Source: UBA7657 sp049653045
GTDB taxonomy: Bacteria; Pseudomonadota; Alphaproteobacteria; Micavibrionales; Micavibrionaceae
Length of the DNA: 6,074 nucleotides
Assembly (NCBI GenBank): GCA_049653045.1
Contig: JBASFN010000200.1
Location: 1 to 6,074 of the forward strand
Direction: 5' to 3'
This document shows, one piece after another, positions 5,844 through 6,074 of this stretch (positions are counted from its first letter, which is position 1; the number at the start of each line of letters is the position of its first letter). The translations under genes were made by a program, and so were the position numbers. The notes under the pieces were generated by a model. That model had not been told where the DNA came from. It saw only the letters and a program-made list of their open reading frames with translations, and ran no database searches.

Positions 5844-6074
5844 CTATTTCGGCTTAATCATGTCTTCCGGGCGAACCCATTGATCGAATTGTTCGGCGGT
5901 CAAAAGGCCGAGGGCAATCCCGGCGGCCTTCAGCGATGTATTATCCGCATGCGCCTTCTTGGCGATTTTCGCGGCGTTATCATAGCCGATATGCGGGTTG
6001 AGCGAGGTCACCAGCATCAGCGAATTTTCCATCAATTCCTTAATTCTGGGCAGGTTGGGTTCAATCCCCTCGAC
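5844..6074 (-). CDS. fumC: Fumarate hydratase class II, 3' end only
   Basis: The final 76 residues of a class II (iron-independent) fumarase, which interconverts fumarate and L-malate in the TCA cycle in the cytoplasm. The frame is open to the window edge, so the rest of the roughly 460-residue enzyme lies beyond it. Visible hallmarks are VEGIEPN at the edge, SLMLVTSLNPHIGYDNAAKIAKKAH, and the terminal EQFDQWVRPEDM, which together form the fumarase C-terminal domain seen in E. coli FumC (there SLMLVTALN and FDSWVRPEQM). The similar lyases aspartase and argininosuccinate lyase are less likely given the WVRPE ending. The protein stops soon after this motif, a few residues shorter than E. coli FumC. 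The catalytic residues are upstream of the visible part. Confidence 0.93.
   Translation of the reverse strand, partial: VEGIEPNLPRIKELMENSLMLVTSLNPHIGYDNAAKIAKKAHADNTSLKAAGIALGLLTAEQFDQWVRPEDMIKPK

Overview
The window looks like ordinary chromosomal DNA of a proteobacterium, most likely an alphaproteobacterium. The evidence is a phaA-phaB pair of polyhydroxybutyrate (PHB) genes, a long AsmA-type envelope protein, a class II fumarase, and a small ribbon-helix-helix protein of a kind I know mainly from Alphaproteobacteria. Base composition is mixed: lines counted by hand range from about 40% to 62% GC. I cannot name a genus.

Left part, plus strand (1-1425): the 3' part of an acetyl-CoA acetyltransferase gene (phaA; the N-terminal ~168 residues lie outside the window), followed one base later by a complete acetoacetyl-CoA reductase gene (phaB). 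Together they turn two acetyl-CoA into (R)-3-hydroxybutyryl-CoA, the precursor of PHB. No PHB synthase gene is visible here.

Middle (1426-4925): a 113-128 base intergenic stretch with a promoter-like TATAAT box leads into one large gene for an AsmA-family protein of about 1120 residues. It is anchored by one N-terminal membrane segment and probably sits in the periplasm, with a likely role in outer-membrane or lipid homeostasis.

Right part, minus strand (4930-6074): reading right to left, the 3' end of fumC, then a SAM-dependent methyltransferase of unknown substrate, then a 66-residue ribbon-helix-helix protein. All three are co-directional with short gaps (49 and 16 bases). The last converges on the AsmA gene with only four bases between the stop codons. 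The fumC-methyltransferase gap holds a perfect 11-base inverted repeat laid over a promoter-like sequence.

I found no RNA genes, CRISPR array, insertion sequence or phage genes, and no convincing new system. The points most worth a second look are the inverted repeat with a possibly leaderless methyltransferase start, the lower-GC methyltransferase gene beside fumC, and the start-site choice for the AsmA gene.
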